Below the pieces are notes generated by a model. The model was not told the DNA's origin, made no database searches, and saw nothing but the letters and a program-made list of their open reading frames with translations. A program made the position numbers and the translations under genes. Of a stretch of 64,000 bases of DNA, positions 62,522 through 64,000 are shown piece by piece; position 1 is the first letter of the stretch; the number at the start of each line of letters is the position of its first letter. Source of the DNA: Bryobacteraceae bacterium (GTDB lineage: Bacteria > Acidobacteriota > Terriglobia > Bryobacterales > Bryobacteraceae); contig JAHCHE010000001.1 of the NCBI GenBank assembly GCA_026129905.1, forward strand, positions 1-64,000. Direction: 5' to 3'.

Positions 62522-63556
62522 ATGAACTACAGGAGTTCCTATCGCAGGCTCCTCGGCAACGGGAAGTCGGCGCTGATGGCCGCGATAGAGATCTACAACA
62601 AGCCGAGGATCGACTACCGCGATGAATGCTTCGTCATTCTGCTGCTCAATGCTTGGGAACTAATTCTCAAAGCGGTGCTCTCGAAGAATGGCAAGTCGAT
62701 TTTCTACCCGAAGCGTCGGCATGAGCCGTACCGCACCTTCTCACTGGATGACGCATTCCGGAAAGCGGAGCCCCTCCTGCCCGCCGAGTTCGGCACCCAA
62801 GCCTTACGGCTGAATCTTGAATTGCTCAGCACGTACCGCGATAATGCTGTGCATTTCTACAATGCCGAGGGCTTCGGGTCGGTGATCTACGCACTCGCGC
62901 AGACTAGCGTTATCAACCTCAAGGATCTGCTGAAGGCAATGTTCGACATTGATCTGTCGGACGAAATCACGTGGCAGTTGCTGCCATTGGGCCTCGACAC
63001 GCCGATAGATCCGATTCAGTACATCGCGGGGTCGCAGACCGGCGCGAAGCAAGGTACTGCGGTCAAGCAATTCCTCGGCGAGATCGCACGCTCCACTCAG
63101 GCCCTCGAAAAGCAAAAACTCGATACCGGTCGGCTGCTGACGGTGTTCAAGGTGAAGATGGAGTCCACGAAGAAGATCGAGCACGCAGACCTCGTAATGG
63201 GCGTGCAAAAAGCGGATCAAGCCGGAGCCAGGCCTTTGGTAGTCGCCAAACCGATGGACCCGAACGTGACGCATCCGCTGCGCATGACGGAAGTGATCGG
63301 GGCAGTCGGTAGCCTCCGTGGACAGCCGTTCACCAGTAGCACCTTTCAGGCGATCGCGTGGAAGCACGGCCTGAAAGAGAATCCCACCTTCTGTTGGAGG
63401 GCGACGGAGGGAGTTCTGGTCCGCTATTCGCATGATGTGGTGGCGTTCCTGAAGCGGTTGACCGAGGGCGATGTGGAACTGGCGAAGAAAGAATACAAGG
63501 CGAGGGCGAAGAAGAAGGGAGCGCAGAAGCCAGCAACGGCGACCATCCTTCTTTAA
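62522..63556 (+). CDS. DUF3644 protein
   Basis: A 344-residue protein of the DUF3644 family. The first half carries the family blocks KSALMAAIEIYNKPRIDYRD, AWELILKAVLSKNGKSIFYP and ELLSTYRDNAVHFYN. Members are often in defence islands and mobile regions; function is unclear. The C-terminus is Lys/Ala-rich. The ATG at 62522 has GAGGAACC upstream. It follows the triple-HTH gene by 197 bases, with no recognisable gene between them. Confidence 0.85.
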   Translation: MNYRSSYRRLLGNGKSALMAAIEIYNKPRIDYRDECFVILLLNAWELILKAVLSKNGKSIFYPKRRHEPYRTFSLDDAFRKAEPLLPAEFGTQALRLNLELLSTYRDNAVHFYNAEGFGSVIYALAQTSVINLKDLLKAMFDIDLSDEITWQLLPLGLDTPIDPIQYIAGSQTGAKQGTAVKQFLGEIARSTQALEKQKLDTGRLLTVFKVKMESTKKIEHADLVMGVQKADQAGARPLVVAKPMDPNVTHPLRMTEVIGAVGSLRGQPFTSSTFQAIAWKHGLKENPTFCWRATEGVLVRYSHDVVAFLKRLTEGDVELAKKEYKARAKKKGAQKPATATILL

Positions 63557-63850
63557 TCGCCGGACAAGACGGCATTCTGGCGAAGCCGCTGCCCGGCCTT
63601 GCCCAGTAGCTGGGGCGAGAAGCTGCCGAGCGCTCATGGAAGCTGCTGCATCAAGCGCTCCGTCTTCTCCGCAGCCCACACTTACGTGTGCCCTGTGCTG
63701 GAGAATCTTAGGAAGGACTGACCGCTCGTCGTTCACCGGGCGGGATTGGTCTCGTGATATCCCGTTCCCGCCAAGTTGACGCATCAGCGCACGCTTTATG
63801 CTACTCGGCTCCGGGAATCTGCATCCTGCCTTAGCTTAGCCCCCGCTTGG

Positions 63851-63959
63851 ATGCTCGGCATAAGCGAGAACACCCTCTGGCGCCGGTAAGGCGGCGACAG
63901 GCGTCCCCATGCCGTTTATGAGAAAGCTGATCGCGGGATTCATTGGTGAACCAGATTGA
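63851..63959 (+). pseudogene. Decayed second copy of the third helix-turn-helix
   Basis: This stretch aligns with 62215-62324: MLGISENTLWRR, a stop, GGDRRPHAVYEK, and then with one frame change RKLIAGFIGEP and D before a TGA at 63957-63959. The intact gene reads KLGVSEHTLRCWERGDRKP and GLYRKLIVVFIGEPE. It is a duplicated, broken 3' end about 1.6 kb downstream, beyond the DUF3644 gene. Confidence 0.7.
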
Positions 63960-64000
63960 ATTCCGGAGGGAACCCAGCGGTATTCCGGGATGATCCCGAA

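Noticed and set aside
1-64000. tRNA, rRNA, CRISPR arrays and transposase genes
   Set aside because: None was recognised by reading; no regular short repeat array and no transposase or integrase motif was found.

Overview
The window is GC-rich bacterial chromosomal DNA. Its gene content points to an acidobacterium, most likely of the Solibacter/Bryobacter group. It carries a DUF1501 + planctomycete-cytochrome (DUF1549/DUF1553) pair, CRTAC1/ASPIC-UnbV FG-GAP proteins, a Tat-exported aldo/keto reductase and PLP enzyme, GH172 and GH29 glycosidases, and many multihaem cytochromes. This assignment is inference from gene families; there is no rRNA or tRNA gene in the window to confirm it.

Layout. 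Positions 1-19.4 kb hold mainly minus-strand metabolic genes: a small metalloprotease-like protein, a GH172-like (DUF2961) protein, a ferredoxin/metallo-beta-lactamase fusion, a hemerythrin-DoxX-cytochrome c peroxidase operon in which doxX is frameshifted twice, an HDOD protein, a secreted PLP enzyme, the DUF1501/PSD1 pair, a flavin reductase with a CbiX-like chelatase, an AAC(3)-like acetyltransferase, dgt and a YfgM-like TPR protein. Positions 3.0-3.7 and 13.5-14.5 kb are gene graveyards. Positions 19.5-26.2 kb hold a GMC dehydrogenase pair, a three-gene secreted TPR operon and a histidine kinase with an odd ATPase domain. Positions 26.2-28.0 kb hold repeated coding fragments around a HEAT-repeat gene. 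Positions 28.0-33.5 kb hold an aldo/keto reductase, a histidine kinase, rpsA and a LysR regulator.

Positions 33.6-39.3 kb form a tight three-gene operon: a membrane pentahaem cytochrome, a CRTAC1-type FG-GAP/ASPIC protein, and a TPR + FG-GAP lipoprotein. A GH29 fucosidase and a full-length Lhr helicase follow. At 45.2-46.2 kb a plus-strand pair resembles the PA2779/PA2778 families: a small signal-peptide/TM protein with a Gly-Gly motif, and a C39-like cysteine peptidase. The pair is preceded by a candidate structured leader.

Positions 46.0-59.4 kb form the main feature. It is a continuous 14-gene minus-strand operon that opens with an Rrf2 regulator. The operon then encodes a CcoS-like peptide, Rieske protein, cytochrome b, a heptahaem cytochrome c, CcoN, CcoO, a second CcoS-like peptide, a CcoP-like membrane protein without haem, an iron-sulfur/FAD GltD-like oxidoreductase, a TauE/SafE-family protein, CcoG, a 46-residue peptide and CcoI. 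Quinol oxidation (bc-type), oxygen reduction (cbb3-type) and oxidase assembly are therefore encoded together, with no ordinary CcoP.

Positions 59.6-64.0 kb look like an accessory region. It holds a broken secreted protein gene, a membrane protein, two comM 3'-end remnants, a protein with three XRE helix-turn-helix domains, a DUF3644 protein often seen in defence-type neighbourhoods, and a decayed second copy of the third helix-turn-helix.
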